Program-made: the position numbers and the translations under genes
In this document: positions 10,701 through 21,440 of the stretch, in pieces
Layout: each line of letters starts with the position of its first letter
Position numbering within the stretch: the first letter of the stretch is position 1
The notes under the pieces: model-generated
Databases searched by the model: none
What the model was told of the DNA's origin: nothing
The model's input: only the letters and a program-made list of their open reading frames with translations
Assembly (NCBI GenBank): GCA_016630955.3
Contig: CM049988.1
Coordinates: 1,240,001 to 1,304,000 of the forward strand
Source: Didymella arachidicola
Taxonomy: Eukaryota > Ascomycota > Dothideomycetes > Pleosporales > Didymellaceae
Direction of reading: 5' to 3'
DNA length: 64,000 bases

Positions 10701-12584
10701 GGTGCACCTGCGCGATGGCCATATCCAACTCCAGTATCGTTAGGCTCAGGTCCGCATCAGAGAAGTACCACGCAAGAGGTACTTAGTCACAGGATAGGCG
10801 CTACTACTGACGCATCCGTCCTCCAAAACCTACGCACCAGTACCGGACGGAACATTCGGCTGTCCCAGAGAGGTCAAGACGCCGTCGGTGCCACCCAAAC
10901 TCACGCTACGCAACGTTATGGCGAGAAGAAAGCAAGACGGCAAGCTCATGCTCTACTACTCGAGCGTGCCAAACTCGGTCAGCAAGTAGCTCACGATTTT
11001 GCAGCAGCACAGTCTATACGCATGCATCGGAAAGACCTATTGCCGCCACCGGACTTCTGGCATCAGCTGAAGCGACATCCTGAAGGCAAAGGGTTCCGGC
11101 GTGCTGCAGACGCTGAACTTACGTCACTCAAGGACAAGAAGACCTTCGAGCTGGTGGACTACCTAGAAGGCAAGCAAGTACTGCCGCTTAAATGGGTGTT
11201 CACGTACAAAGTTGACGACGCCGGCTACCTTGTCCGTCACAAGGCACGGATCTGCGTGAGAGGTGATCTTCAACACCACGTCTCCGACGATATATACGCA
11301 GCAACAGGAGCATACCGCAGCTTTCGTATCCTGATGGCCCTCGTCTGTGCATTTAGGCTTCTCTGTCACTAAATCGACTTTAAGAACGCCTTTACCAATG
11401 CCGACATGGACGAAGAGGTATATACGACCTGTCCGCCAGGGTACTGCACTCCAGACAAAGCCTGGAAGCTGCAGAAGGCGCTGTACAGACTGCGCAAGTC
11501 ACCCAAACTATGGTTCAATGAGCTTGTATCGTTCCTCAAGGGTCTAGGATTCGATTATTGCCCAGATGAGCCATGTATACTCATCAACAATCAAACAGGA
11601 CTGATCCTGTTTCTATACGTAGATGACATGCTCGTTATCGCACAACCAGAATGTATTCACCTTATTTAAGACTTTAAGCTAAGATTGAACAGCAGGTACG
11701 GGATCAAGGATTTGAGCGAAGCAGTCTCCTTCCTCAACATCAGCATCCTCCGAAACACCAGAGACAAGAAGCTCTGGATCAGCCAACACGGGTACATTGA
11801 GAAGATCTGTACCAAGTTCGGCATAGACGACACTGGAAGAACGGCTACAACGCCTCTCCTCTCGTCTTATCGCCCTCAACAGTACGAGGGACAAGCAACG
11901 CTTCATCAGATCACAGAGATGCAAGAAAAGGTAGGCTCGATCCTGTATGCAGCAGTCGTATCACGACCCGATGTGTCTTTTGCAGCCAGCCAGTTAAGTC
12001 AGTTCACATTGAATCCTTCACCAGAGCACCTGCGTTACGCGAATCGAGTTCTCGCATATCTCCTGGCCACGAAGTACTATGCCATCGAGTTCTTGGGCTC
12101 AGTGGAAACAACCACTGAAGTAGAGACACGCGATGAAGAGGTACTTCAGCTGTCAAGCGACGCATCGTTCGCGGATGATCCAGAGACTCGAAGATCCACG
12201 CAGGGCTACCTCATGAAGCTGTTCAATGGGCCGATTATGTGGCAGTCATCGAAACAGAAGACTGTAACCACGTCAACAACTGAAGCTGAGTTGCTCTCGC
12301 TGTCACACACAGCGAAGGAGACAATAGGTCTATACCGGCTGTTCAAGCAGATACGGTTTGATCCTGAGCAGCAACCTCGCATACTCTGTGACAACCAGCA
12401 GACCACAGGGCTGATTCAGAAGGACAGACCCCAAGCGTCGTCAAAGCTGAAGCACGTTGACATCCATAGCCTATGGCTGAGGCAGGTCTACAGAGACGGC
12501 ACAGTCACAGTTCAATGGGTTCCAACGACTGAAATGCCTTCGGACGGCTTCACCAAACCACTCTCAGCAGAAAAGCACTCTTAA
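7752..12584 (+). pseudogene. Copia gag-pol polyprotein with four in-frame stops
   Basis: A single frame of about 1,610 codons runs from 7752 to 12584, broken by TGA at 8283, TAG at 10260, TAA at 11370 and TAA at 11667, with no frameshift. In order it holds gag, a zinc-knuckle-like CVCGQAHKYADC (about 8808), an aspartic protease site LDNCAET (about 9157), and a GAG-preintegrase segment starting WHARLGN (about 9600). Next come the integrase core (HMDLI about 9797, RLDGEKG, NGLAERS about 10081), reverse transcriptase with YVDD at 11616..11627, and RNase H (SSDASFADD and TTEAE, about 12150-12300). At least one stop replaces a likely Gln (before IDFKNAF, CAA to TAA). The element cannot make its own full polyprotein. 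Confidence 0.9.
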
Positions 12585-12696
12585 TTCGTACGTCACTTAG
12601 GCCTGGTTGATATCTCATCGCAGATTGATCCAGCGCGTCGACACGAAGAGGCTAACTCTGATGACAATCAGACCTCATCTGAGACTGACTGAGCTC

Positions 12697-12706
12697 TGAG
12701 GGGGTG
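12697..12706 (+). other. Polypurine tract
   Basis: TGAGGGGGTG lies directly 5' of the right LTR, the place and composition expected for plus-strand priming. Confidence 0.7.
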
Positions 12707-12865
12707 TGTCGCAGGCCAAGCGCTGTCGTGAACCTAAACTGTGTTACTAATCGTGCCGCGCAAGGGCCTAGATATAAGCTGAGCTATGATGCTGAAACAA
12801 TACAACAACATACACACTCTTCTTGAGATCCTATACCTGCAGCCCCCGCACCCAACCGTGCAACA
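12707..12865 (+). repeat. Copia 3' LTR (159 bp)
   Basis: It matches the split left LTR in length and mostly in sequence. It preserves the uninterrupted GATATA/AGCTGAG site into which the pogo-type element jumped in the left copy. Confidence 0.9.
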
Positions 12866-14387
12866 GCATGCAAGAAGCACGGCAAGTGGGTGGGTATTGG
12901 CAGCCTACACTCCCGATTGGATCTCGTTGAGAAGTTCCGCGCGATGTGTGCACGCTGGGTGATGGCAGCTACTGATGGCCCCTTACTTCTCGACAACGCT
13001 ATCAAGCGGGCCGGAGAGATGTCCCAGCTAAACAGCAGGGTCAAGGCTGCAGTATCTGAGACGAAGTCAGAATAGAAGAAAAGGTCTAATGGACTGCCGC
13101 ATAGACTCAAGAGCGGCGGTACACATGTCCAGGTCGATTAGTGGTCGTAGCTGTACGGTAGCCGCATTGTCGATTGTACAGAGTAAGCCCACGTGGATGA
13201 CCTAAACGATGTATCCCGGTGGAAGATGTTGACGATTGGGGACAAGAATTGTGAACAGCCGCGCCGAAAGGAAATCGAATGCATGGTACGTGCATACGCT
13301 ACGTCGACGTTTGGCTAGCCTTTGCTGGTCCAATGCCCATGTACCATGTTCCGTGGCCAAAGCACCAATAATCCCGATTCCATCCCACCTCGACACACTA
13401 TGGCTATGTTGATGTCAAAAGCATGTGAGCGCTGCCGGGGGCGATAGCAGAAGGTGTACAGTCTCTAAGTCATCAACACAGCCTCGTTGATAGCGACCCG
13501 GTACCCAATAGCAGATAGCGATCGACATCTCAGGGCAGTTCGGCATTCCCGGTTGATGCATGGTATCCAGGGGTCCAGGTCTGGCCAAAGCTATGGATCT
13601 AACCCTCGTATGATATACCAGTGGGAGCACCGTGACATCCTCATACCGCGAGCAAGGTACTGCGACTGTAATAATTGAGCACGTATCACTCCCGGAAGTG
13701 CCGAGTATGCTACTATTTCGAAGTGACATCGCTTTCGATGGCGTTTTGTGCAGACAAAGCCGAGTATACTGTACCATAGGTAGCATGCATATTTGGGAGA
13801 TCTCCATGGCAACCAAAAGGAGGTCCAAATGGCCTGTATATTGATTACTGATGAAGGGTTCTTGCTGAGTAGAACCCCGGCTATCAGATCTCAGCCACGT
13901 GCATACTGGGCGTAAAGACCGTTGCGGTGTTGAGTTGTAACACTAATGGTAGCGACCATCAACAACCGGCGTCGATGTCCTCGATGTGACCAAAGAGATC
14001 CCATAACGTACTTGGCGCAACATCTACCGGGCTGATTGCCACCGTACGGCTGCTTACGAATTGAGATGTACCCCTGACTGGAAGACTGTATATGTTGTGG
14101 GGCTTGTGGTAGCAATGGAGGCAGCCACTGCAGATATAAGTCGGTCTTGCAGTTCGAGCTCTCGAGAATCTCTTGAGGATTACTTATGTGAAATCGAATC
14201 CGCTAGGGCTGAACCAGCCGCACAGAGCTTGTTCTTGAGTCTGCACTTCAGTGACTTCGATGAAAGTGAAAGCAAGAGTAAGCGCACAAGTCCCCAGTAG
14301 CACCTAAACCCGAGTACACCCTTCCCCACTTCCATTCTTCGCACCTCTCACTCGACCCACTCAACACTGCACCATATCATCTTCCTT
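12866..14387. other. Intergenic; orphan frame 12869..13075 next to the LTR
   Basis: Directly after the LTR an open plus-strand frame reads CKKHGKWVGIGSLHSRLDLV and runs about 68 codons to a TAG at 13075, with no start codon. It may be the 3' end of a gene cut by the element; I do not recognise it. The remaining 1.3 kb holds only short frames without motifs. Confidence 0.45.
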
Positions 14388-15077
14388 ATGGACAGCTTTT
14401 CCACCTGCGCAAATATGCCCGAAGCTCGCGACCAGATGTAAGAGTCCGGCCAAGGATGTTGTACGCGTGAATCGTCACTGACACTGCCGCAGCACGCGAC
14501 ACAACCAAGCAGCCTCCCCGCTCTTGCGTCTACCCGCAGAGCTGCGAAACAGGATCTACAGACTTGTCTCAAACCGCGCCGATCTTGAGTGTCACAACGA
14601 TCGCAATCTCATCATCGAAGAGGCCTGCCATTGGCCCACTGCAGCCGTCAAATCTACCACGAGTACAAGCCATTTCACTGGAGCTCCACAGTGCTTAACA
14701 TTGACGAGATGACCTTTCGAGCCGGCAAAATCAGGTATAGATTGGTGATGATGCGTCTCGATCACCAGGGGCTCCGATTCGGCAAGGTCACCGTCTTGCA
14801 GGTCGAGTTTAGTTTCGCACTGAACATGGGCAAGTGGTACAACAATCGCCCACGACAACACTCGGCAAACGAATGTAGTGAGCTGGCATCCTCGCTGTTC
14901 CCCGCACTTGAGTTCGTCATCTTCGTCCACAAGTTGCCAGACAAAATGCCCAGCTTCGTGCGGCAGGACCGTCGCTTGGAGACGGTAGCCGCCGAGATTC
15001 TTAAGCACCCCGAGGAGGTGGCTCGCTTCTGTTTCAACAAGCCGCTTTTGCGGGTGGAGGTAAGGAGCAGAACGTGA
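14388..15077 (+). pseudogene. LPAELRN-family gene with a frameshift
   Basis: Exon 14388..14437 (16 codons plus AT, phase 2) and exon 14493..15077 surround a 55-bp intron. Together they encode MDSFSTCANMPEARDQI, then TRHNQAASPLLRLPAELRNRIY. After about NDRNLIIEE the frame is lost, and the TCRQ-like region (AHCSRQIYHEYKPF) continues in the next frame to a TGA at 15077. A single-base deletion between about 14610 and 14650 would explain it. The tail has SSLFPALEFVIFV, typical of the family. Either a recent pseudogene or an assembly error; everything else is intact. Confidence 0.65.
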
Positions 15078-15333
15078 TCGTTCTTCTCAGGTACCTACTC
15101 AAGGGACAAGAATAACTACGAGCTCGCAATTGGGCGATGCTTCGCGTTGGTGGGTTGAGACAGCGTTCACAAACAAGATCGAGAAGGACAGGATACAGCC
15201 GGTGCTGCTATAGCTGTAGTAAGAGTCCTCTTTTCTGACAGCACATCACTTGGTGTAGCGATTCTGAAACTCTGCTGCAATATCTATCGATCCTGTTGAT
15301 GTTAGACAGCCTGGGTACATCGCCTGAACATCT

Positions 15334-16164
15334 TCATCCCACAGCCTTACACACGAACATCTCCTGCTCCCCAAACACCTCTTTCCACCCCGCCATCCTC
15401 CTCCGCGTCATCCACACACTTAGCACAGGCGTCTTCTTCGTCTCTTTTGTCGCTGCCTGCTGCGGATTACGTGCTGCTCTGTCCTCATCATCGAGGTCCA
15501 TAGCGTCAGCCTCATCCACAGCTTCTCCTCCACCATCCTGTCCCTCCGCATCTGCTTCACCTGCCACATTCCTCGTCCTGGACACATCAACACTACTCAA
15601 CACCGTATACAAATACCACTTCACCCCCTCCCCCCCACGATCCTTACTCCCCTCCGCAGCAATCCTACGCACCATATCCATGATCCCAATAAGTTTCACC
15701 GTGCCCTCCCCTTGCGCGGAAACCACTACCATCTCCCCCTCATTTCCCACTTGTCCGCCACTCCCCACCTCCCCCTCCCCTCCTCGCTGAACCTCCGCCC
15801 CGTCTCTCCCCACGCCAACACACCTCACCAACCTCCCAATCCCAGCCCTCACATTCTGATTTCTGCTGTACACTATGATCTCCACCCCCGCTTTCACGTC
15901 AACGTCTTTCCTCTGCTTATCCGGCAGCAGCGTCCACGGCTCGTAAAGCCAGGGGTGGTTCGTGTGCGCGTGTGTCTGCGTAGAGGTCTTTGACGCTGTT
16001 GGCTCGGCTGGGGTGCGCTTGCGTTTTGTGCCATGTGTGCCTGGCACGTCGATGAGGGGGAGTGTGGGGTCTTCGGAAGCGGGTGGTAAGGTGGAGAGGG
16101 GGGAGGATATGCGTGTGTCGATGGAGGAGGATTGGAGGATGTCGGACACGCGTTTTGGCGGCAT
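15334..16164 (-). CDS. Uncharacterised protein, possibly Alba-like (RNase P/MRP Pop6-type)
   Basis: One exon encodes 276 aa from the Met at 16164 (MPPKRVSDILQ). The frame stays open upstream, but that part is low-complexity Pro/Thr sequence and is unlikely to be coding. Residues about 80-100 (DVKAGVEIIVYSRNQNVRAG) and 140-165 (VSAQGEGTVKLIGIMDMVRR) have the beta-alpha spacing of Alba-fold RNA-binding proteins, in which a Gly-rich turn precedes a helix that contacts RNA. An acidic DAMDLDDED stretch follows. I cannot confirm a family; Pop6/Pop7-like subunits of RNase P/MRP are the nearest idea. The opposite strand is also open, an effect of its composition. Confidence 0.55.
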   Translation of the reverse strand: MPPKRVSDILQSSSIDTRISSPLSTLPPASEDPTLPLIDVPGTHGTKRKRTPAEPTASKTSTQTHAHTNHPWLYEPWTLLPDKQRKDVDVKAGVEIIVYSRNQNVRAGIGRLVRCVGVGRDGAEVQRGGEGEVGSGGQVGNEGEMVVVSAQGEGTVKLIGIMDMVRRIAAEGSKDRGGEGVKWYLYTVLSSVDVSRTRNVAGEADAEGQDGGGEAVDEADAMDLDDEDRAARNPQQAATKETKKTPVLSVWMTRRRMAGWKEVFGEQEMFVCKAVG

Positions 16165-16587
16165 TGCGGACGCGCGGGATGGGGTGTTGTATGCAAATTG
16201 GGGGCTTTGGAGGGGTGGAGCGGGATGGTGTTTTGGGAGCGTGGAGGTGTTCAAGAGCGTTGTTGTTGGTGCTGGTGTGTGGAGTTGAGAATGACGACGC
16301 GCGAATGCTATTGCGCCAAAGTTTGGCGAACACGGAGTTAATAATTGTATGGTATCTAATCGCCGGTGATGGATAGCAACGCAACGCACCAGATAACCCA
16401 GACACCACCTCGCCCTCTCGCATTACAGGAAAATCGAGGCCAAAGCAACAGATCTCCAGAAAGATCATAAGTCCCTCTCCGCGATCAGTTGAAGGTCGAG
16501 TAGCCGCTCATTAGCTCCTCTCCTCCAGCTGCTGCTGCCGGTTTTCTGCAATATGAGAGCCTGTCCTCTTCCCCTCTACGCAATCTA

Positions 16588-18205
16588 CTAGATACCAAAC
16601 TGCCCCTCAACCTCTCGCCTCCTCTGCTCCCTCTCCATCTCCTGACGGATCTTCTCCGCCTCCTCAGTAGCGCCCTTCTCGCCCTTCTTGCGCTGCCGCT
16701 CCTCGTACAGTGCCCTGCTCTTCATGATGCGCGCCACAATCTCCGCCGCATTGACGTTCTGATACTCGTGGTTCGCGACTTCGCGGTAGATGTTGAGCGT
16801 CTTGGCGACGGCGTAGGGGTCGTAGGTCAGCGGCATGAATTTTGTGATGCCGTGGTAGACGGCGATGGGTTTGCCGTAGGGGAGTGTGAGCAGGAATGCC
16901 TTGGAGAGAGAAAATGGGGCGCCGAAAATGGCGGCGTGGATGTACTGCTCCGGTTAGTGAGGATGAATAGTGATGGGGAGGGACGCACCTTGCACTGCAG
17001 CACGCACAGGCCGCGCTCGAAGATGTTCATGATGGGGTAGTTGATGCCTTTCCAGTGGTTGATGACCTCGTCTTCGTGGATGCCGGCAATTAGGAAGACG
17101 GGCCCGTAGTCTGATCCTGTCTTGGATATCCGGTCGGTCTTGGCTTCTGGGGCATACCATCCGCGCTCTCGGGCGGCTGTCTCCTCGATCTCAGTCACTT
17201 TGCGCAGGAACTCGATGTGTCCAGAGGAGAACAGATCCCAACCGCCGTCGACGTAGACGACGACCTGGCCCGGCTTGACGCCCTTGCCCTGCACAAGCTG
17301 GTGGAACTTGCCCTTCTCCTCCTTCACGGGCCCCGCGCTGGAGCCAGCAGTCTGAGAGCGGGCAACGCCTGGGTGCGGCTCGTTCGAGGTGGCATTTGCC
17401 GCGTTGCTGGTCGTCGTGCGGCGCAGCTTGGCTGGGCGTGAGGCATGCCAGTACCACACGTCGCAGCCAGGCGCTTTGCCGCTCTCGTCAGTCGCGTAGT
17501 CCTTGATTCGCTGCAACATGGCCTCGCCCTCCTTCTGCCGCTCCAGCTCACCGCCTGGACCCTCGTCGCCGGAGAGGCGCTTTTCCAGCGAATGTATGAA
17601 GTGCGACTTAGTGCACAGCAACATGCGGCCAACGAGATCGGTGGTCGAGATGCCCGGGGTGCGCTTAACGACCTTGAAGCGGCCTGCCGCCTTGACGTAG
17701 CGGTAGCAGTCCTTGCCGTCGCTGTCAGAGGTGATGTCGTCGCCGTGGACTACATAGTGGCAGCCGTAGTGGGTAATCCAGGGCAGCGAGGTCACGTAGG
17801 GCGCGTGGGGGACGGCCTTGGTGGCCCAGCGACAGGCCTCGACAGCCATGATGCGCTCGTTCAGGCGCATGACAGTCGGGCCCTTGTTCTCGAGGATGGC
17901 TTCGTCTGAGTGCACGCCAACCAGCAGCTCAGAGCCCAGCTGGCGGGCCTGCAGCATGGCGCCGGCGTGACCTGAATGGACTGTTAGTAGTAATTGAGGG
18001 AAGTTAGTTCAGTGCTTACCATGGTGAGCGAAGTCAAAGCAGCCATCGACCCAGATGCGGTCCTGCGACACTTCGACGTCTTCTTGAGGATCGACAGGCC
18101 ATTGGCCCTCGGCGGGGATGAACTCTCCCTAGACTGTGAGCACCATGTTTGAAGGTCCTAAGGATGACATACCTTCGCGCTCTGGCGACGCTGTAGACTG
18201 GACAT
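16588..18205 (-). CDS. ECT1: Ethanolamine-phosphate cytidylyltransferase
   Basis: Four exons (18173..18205, 18020..18128, 16989..17971, 16588..16944) with introns of 44, 48 and 44 bp give 493 aa. The enzyme makes CDP-ethanolamine from CTP and phosphoethanolamine in the Kennedy pathway to phosphatidylethanolamine. The first nucleotidyltransferase domain has VDGCFDFAHHGHAGAM, with the CTP-binding HxGH, and the later RTPGISTTDLVGRML. The second domain has YVDGGWDLFSSGHIEFL, where the first His of HxGH is Ser. The C terminus (LPYGKPIAVYHG, then a charged helix) is typical of fungal Ect1. The HxGH-coding exon junction is split by intron 2. Strong identification. Confidence 0.93.
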
Positions 18206-19935
18206 GCTGAGTAGTGAGTGGTCAACAAAGAGGTGTCGACCGTCAACAAACTCAATTCGCGCAGACGTCAACACACGCCGCACGTGCAGGCCATGTGCTC
18301 GCTGCGGGTGACGTGCAGCCAAGGGTCCAGCAACAGGGGTGCGGTCTCGCGGGGATTTGATTGGCCGTGCGCTCTTCTGATTCTCGGCGCCAATTTGCCT
18401 CTAATGTGGAGAAATGGGGTTCATCTACACAACATATTGTAGCCTCCAGAACACCTTTCAATCCTCACAGGCGCTGGAACAAAACTAAATACCTACATCT
18501 TTTCCCCAGATTCTTCTGATAGGACTGAGCGTGCTCTACAGTAGCCTTTGACTAATCGTTTCGAGCTCACCCTTCCCAGGTGGCATTTTCCACAATCTGG
18601 CTACTTTGAGTGCTCCAGCAAGATCCCCGTTTACCATGGCCACCATAAGGACGATGCCATGAGCGCGGCTTTGAATGCCGGGGTGTTCATCGAAAGGGCC
18701 AAGGCGGACTTGGTTATTTTCAATCATGTAGTCAACATGGAAACAGTCCGTTTCGAGCGGTTGCGATACCTCGATGTGCTGGACAAAGCCTATTGTCAGC
18801 TGATGGAGATACTGAAAGCCAGTAACGGTGTCTTTGACTGAGGGGAATTTAGGCGCCTCATTGTAGGACAGTGCCTCGCCGTGGATCTATTTGCAAACGA
18901 GGTGCAGTATTGAACGACTGTGGTGGACTAAGATGTGTGGAGAACTCTTGGAGCCGAGAACAGAGACTGCATCTGTGATATGAACGTTGACTTTATTGGG
19001 TAGCCATGACCCTGACATGAACAGGTCCTGCGCCAGTCGCCTCATCTCACCCCTTACAGATTTTTCCAAGCCTAAATCATCTTCACAAGCTTCATTACAG
19101 CCCATCCAGTCTGTTATGCGAAGCGTATGTGATCTTGCGGTCTCAGTCAGTGTTCCTTGTTAAGAGAAGTACCCACTTTGATCTTTGTCGATCTGATAGT
19201 CAAGATTGATGCTCTGATCTTCGAGTGATCTACTGTACGATGGCTTCTCTACTTGGATGCATCTGCACAAAACGCCAAACACTGATCTGGAGTAGATCGT
19301 TCGGTTGAGTAGCTTTACGTTACTTTAGTCTGAAACAAGAGCGCAACTTTTATAATGAAGCTCTGGAGTGGGTTGTAAAAGCGGTCGATGGGTCTGGTTT
19401 GTGAGAGCTCTTGGAAATACCAGCAATAAATCTACGCTATTAGGGATCTTGAAACAGACAGTGGGATACGGTCGCAGGAAGGCACTAGTTAATTGTATCA
19501 TTGTGGCTCTACGAAAGCCTCGGGAATATTTCACAAGTACGATTAGGAGAGTAGACGAGTGCAAGAGTCTGGGATATAGTGGAAGGAAGGATCTTGAGAA
19601 GGAAGTAGAGGCATAGTTAGGAGCTGTTGGATGGTGCAGAGTAAGCAAAGTCTTGTCTTCGCTCGTTTTGCAAGGATATATACCTTCGAGGAAGAGGTTT
19701 TGATGATTATGGTACTCTTATTCCAGTAATTCATTCCATCAGTGTAATTGCGCGCTAGAGCCTTGACGCTTGGTCTGATTTACCGAGTCTAGTTCGATGA
19801 CTTAGCACCTGAGCCGTGGGGCATCCATTTGTCTAACGACGTGGTTCCCGCTATTCCTGATATTTGTACCTCGATACGCACATGCAAAGAGTCTTCCTCA
19901 TCTTGACGCGCCGCAAGGCCGCAATTCTCTCCAGT
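18206..19935. other. Intergenic, no supported gene
   Basis: A plus-strand frame with an ATG at 18659 and stop at 18841 encodes 60 aa (MSAALNAGVFIERAKADLVI). I do not recognise it and there is no supporting context. The remainder holds only short frames. The part next to 18205 should carry the ECT1 promoter. Confidence 0.4.
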
Positions 19936-20571
19936 TTAGCAGTAAACCACCTCTAAGCCATCCCTTCCAAAGATCGCCTGTAGAACATTTCGTAGTTGAT
20001 GTTTCTCTTCGTCCTCGATTATCTGTTCCTCTTCTTGATCCTGCTCTACCTCGATTCGAGTCACTCCTGCAAAGCGAGAAGTAAATCTATCTACAGGTTC
20101 GCGCCACCAGTCGGAAGCTTCGGCTATATAGTCCTTGATGAACCACTTGACCGCCTGGATCTCCAATCCTTTCACAGCACTGAATCGAAGCGTGTGGGCG
20201 GTGCTGGGATCTAGACTGTCGAGACCAATCGGGAACTTGCTGTGCCAGAGATTGAAATACTTGAACATAGAGACAACGCTGGGCGGCGCGTTGGCGAATG
20301 ATTGAACTTCCTCGTTGGTTTGCTCGCAGAGGAGAAGTAATGGCAAAGCGCTCTTCTCGACCGCAAAATCGCCGGAGATGTCAAGCTCGATGATCGTGAC
20401 TTCTTCGCACGCGAACGCATAGATCACGTTACGCAGCTCAGTAGGCAGACGAAGGAGCGGCGAATTGTGCTTGTTGGCTTCGGCGCTGATCGATTCAGTA
20501 CAGCTCAAGACATTGTCAGAAGGGCTAACTTGCATAGCCTCGCCATCTCGTGCACCACTCGTGGAGTCCAT
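19936..20571 (-). CDS. LPAELRN-motif protein with a GC-AG intron, 195 aa
   Basis: The whole span is an open frame of 211 codons. Comparison with paralogues shows a likely 48-bp intron at 20486..20533 with donor GCAAGT and acceptor ATCAG. Splicing gives exons 20534..20571 and 19936..20485 and 195 aa. The first exon then ends in AT at phase 2, as in the other members, and the join reads ATC then AEANKHNSPLLRLPTELRNVIY. The intron has no stop and a length divisible by three, so an unspliced 211-aa form is also possible. Past the motif the protein shares little; an acidic EQDQEEEQIIEDEEK stretch lies near the C terminus. Function unknown. Confidence 0.7.
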   Translation of the reverse strand: MDSTSGARDGEAMQVSPSDNVLSCTESISAEANKHNSPLLRLPTELRNVIYAFACEEVTIIELDISGDFAVEKSALPLLLLCEQTNEEVQSFANAPPSVVSMFKYFNLWHSKFPIGLDSLDPSTAHTLRFSAVKGLEIQAVKWFIKDYIAEASDWWREPVDRFTSRFAGVTRIEVEQDQEEEQIIEDEEKHQLRNVLQAIFGRDGLEVVYC

Positions 20572-21199
20572 TGTGGATTTGGCAGGGAGCACGGTTGTCT
20601 GGGCCGGAGAAAGAAGCGTAGAGGAGGACAGAATTTTACGCAGATCTGTTGGGACTCAAACAGAACGTAAAAAAAGTAACAGTTGCTGCTGCCAGTGCTT
20701 GTTGCTAGTTGCATAGCTTCTTCCTGTATCTCTACGCTCTTGCTGTTGCTACGTATTACTGCTCCCTTACTTCAGTGCTACCTTCCCTTTTCTACTCTAC
20801 TTCCTTTCTTTACAGCAACAATTGCGTGATGCAGACACGCTAAGCTACGCTATTTCAGCTCTTGCTAATTATTGATTCTGCTCTCTGACACCTAAGCTAA
20901 CTACAGGTCACAGCCGCGCATTGATAAAGCAGATTCTTTTTGATTCTCGGCAGCCCAGCCTCTTTCACTTCGCTGTTAACTGGGGCGAGTCATATCTCTT
21001 GTCCAGATTCACTGCTCCAGAGCACTAGTACATCAACCGCCAATTACGTCGCCCCTCTACTCGATCAGAACTTCCAGGGTCCTATTGCGCAACAACATCA
21101 TCCTCTTCACCTCCTTGGTCTGACGTTGAAAACGGTCGTCCAGTTTAGAAGCATAGCAATCATCAACCTCAATAACGACCTGTTGAAGACCAGGAAGTA
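20572..21199. other. Intergenic, pyrimidine-rich upstream region
   Basis: No gene seen. The plus strand at about 20710-20810 is rich in C and T. The part next to 20571 should contain the promoter of the minus-strand family gene. Confidence 0.4.
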
Positions 21200-21440
21200 T
21201 GGGTGAAACACGTTACAGTACAGTCGAGTTGCTCGCTCCTCTGAGATACAGGAACCTCGGAGACTTTACGTACACTGCAGCCTCGTTGTTCATTTGCTTG
21301 CAAGCAAGATTCAGAGTGGAGCCGCTGTACAGAAGCTTCGTTTGGAATCCTTGGTTGATCTTATAGCCGCGAACAAGAACTGCAGTGTCTGAGACAAGAG
21401 CATAGATCTTGTTGTGTAACTCGGGTATGCAGACAGACCC
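21200..21440 (-). pseudogene. LPAELRN-family N-terminal fragment (minus strand)
   Basis: Read leftwards from about 21435, the strand gives PELHNKIYALVSDTAVLVRG, then LACKQMNNEAAVYVKSPRFL and a stop near 21222. This is the motif and TCRQ-like region of one family member without a first exon or tail. It abuts, and overlaps by about 20 bp, a second fragment on the opposite strand. Confidence 0.6.

Larger units (their letters stand above)
5250..12865 (+). mobile_element. Copia (Ty1/copia) LTR retrotransposon, decayed, with a nested DNA transposon
   Basis: Two 159-bp LTRs bound the element: 5250..5319 plus 7422..7510 on the left, and 12707..12865 on the right. Both begin TGTCGC. A primer-binding site follows the left LTR and a polypurine tract precedes the right one. 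One internal frame encodes gag, protease, integrase, reverse transcriptase and RNase H in Copia order, with four stop codons. By eye the LTRs differ at about 16 of 159 positions, so the insertion is not recent. The 5-bp flanks (GGTTC left, GCATG right) do not match, so no target-site duplication is visible. A pogo-type element of 2,100 bp sits inside the left LTR. Confidence 0.9.

Noticed and set aside
13415..13828. 137-codon minus-strand frame
   Set aside because: No motif, no plausible splicing context and no coding character; probably chance.
15296..16288. Several plus-strand frames over 15.3-16.3 kb
   Set aside because: They are low-complexity shadows of the minus-strand gene at 15334..16164.
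18659..18841. 60-codon plus-strand frame
   Set aside because: It reads like protein, but no homologue or family landmark is recognised; left as a note only.
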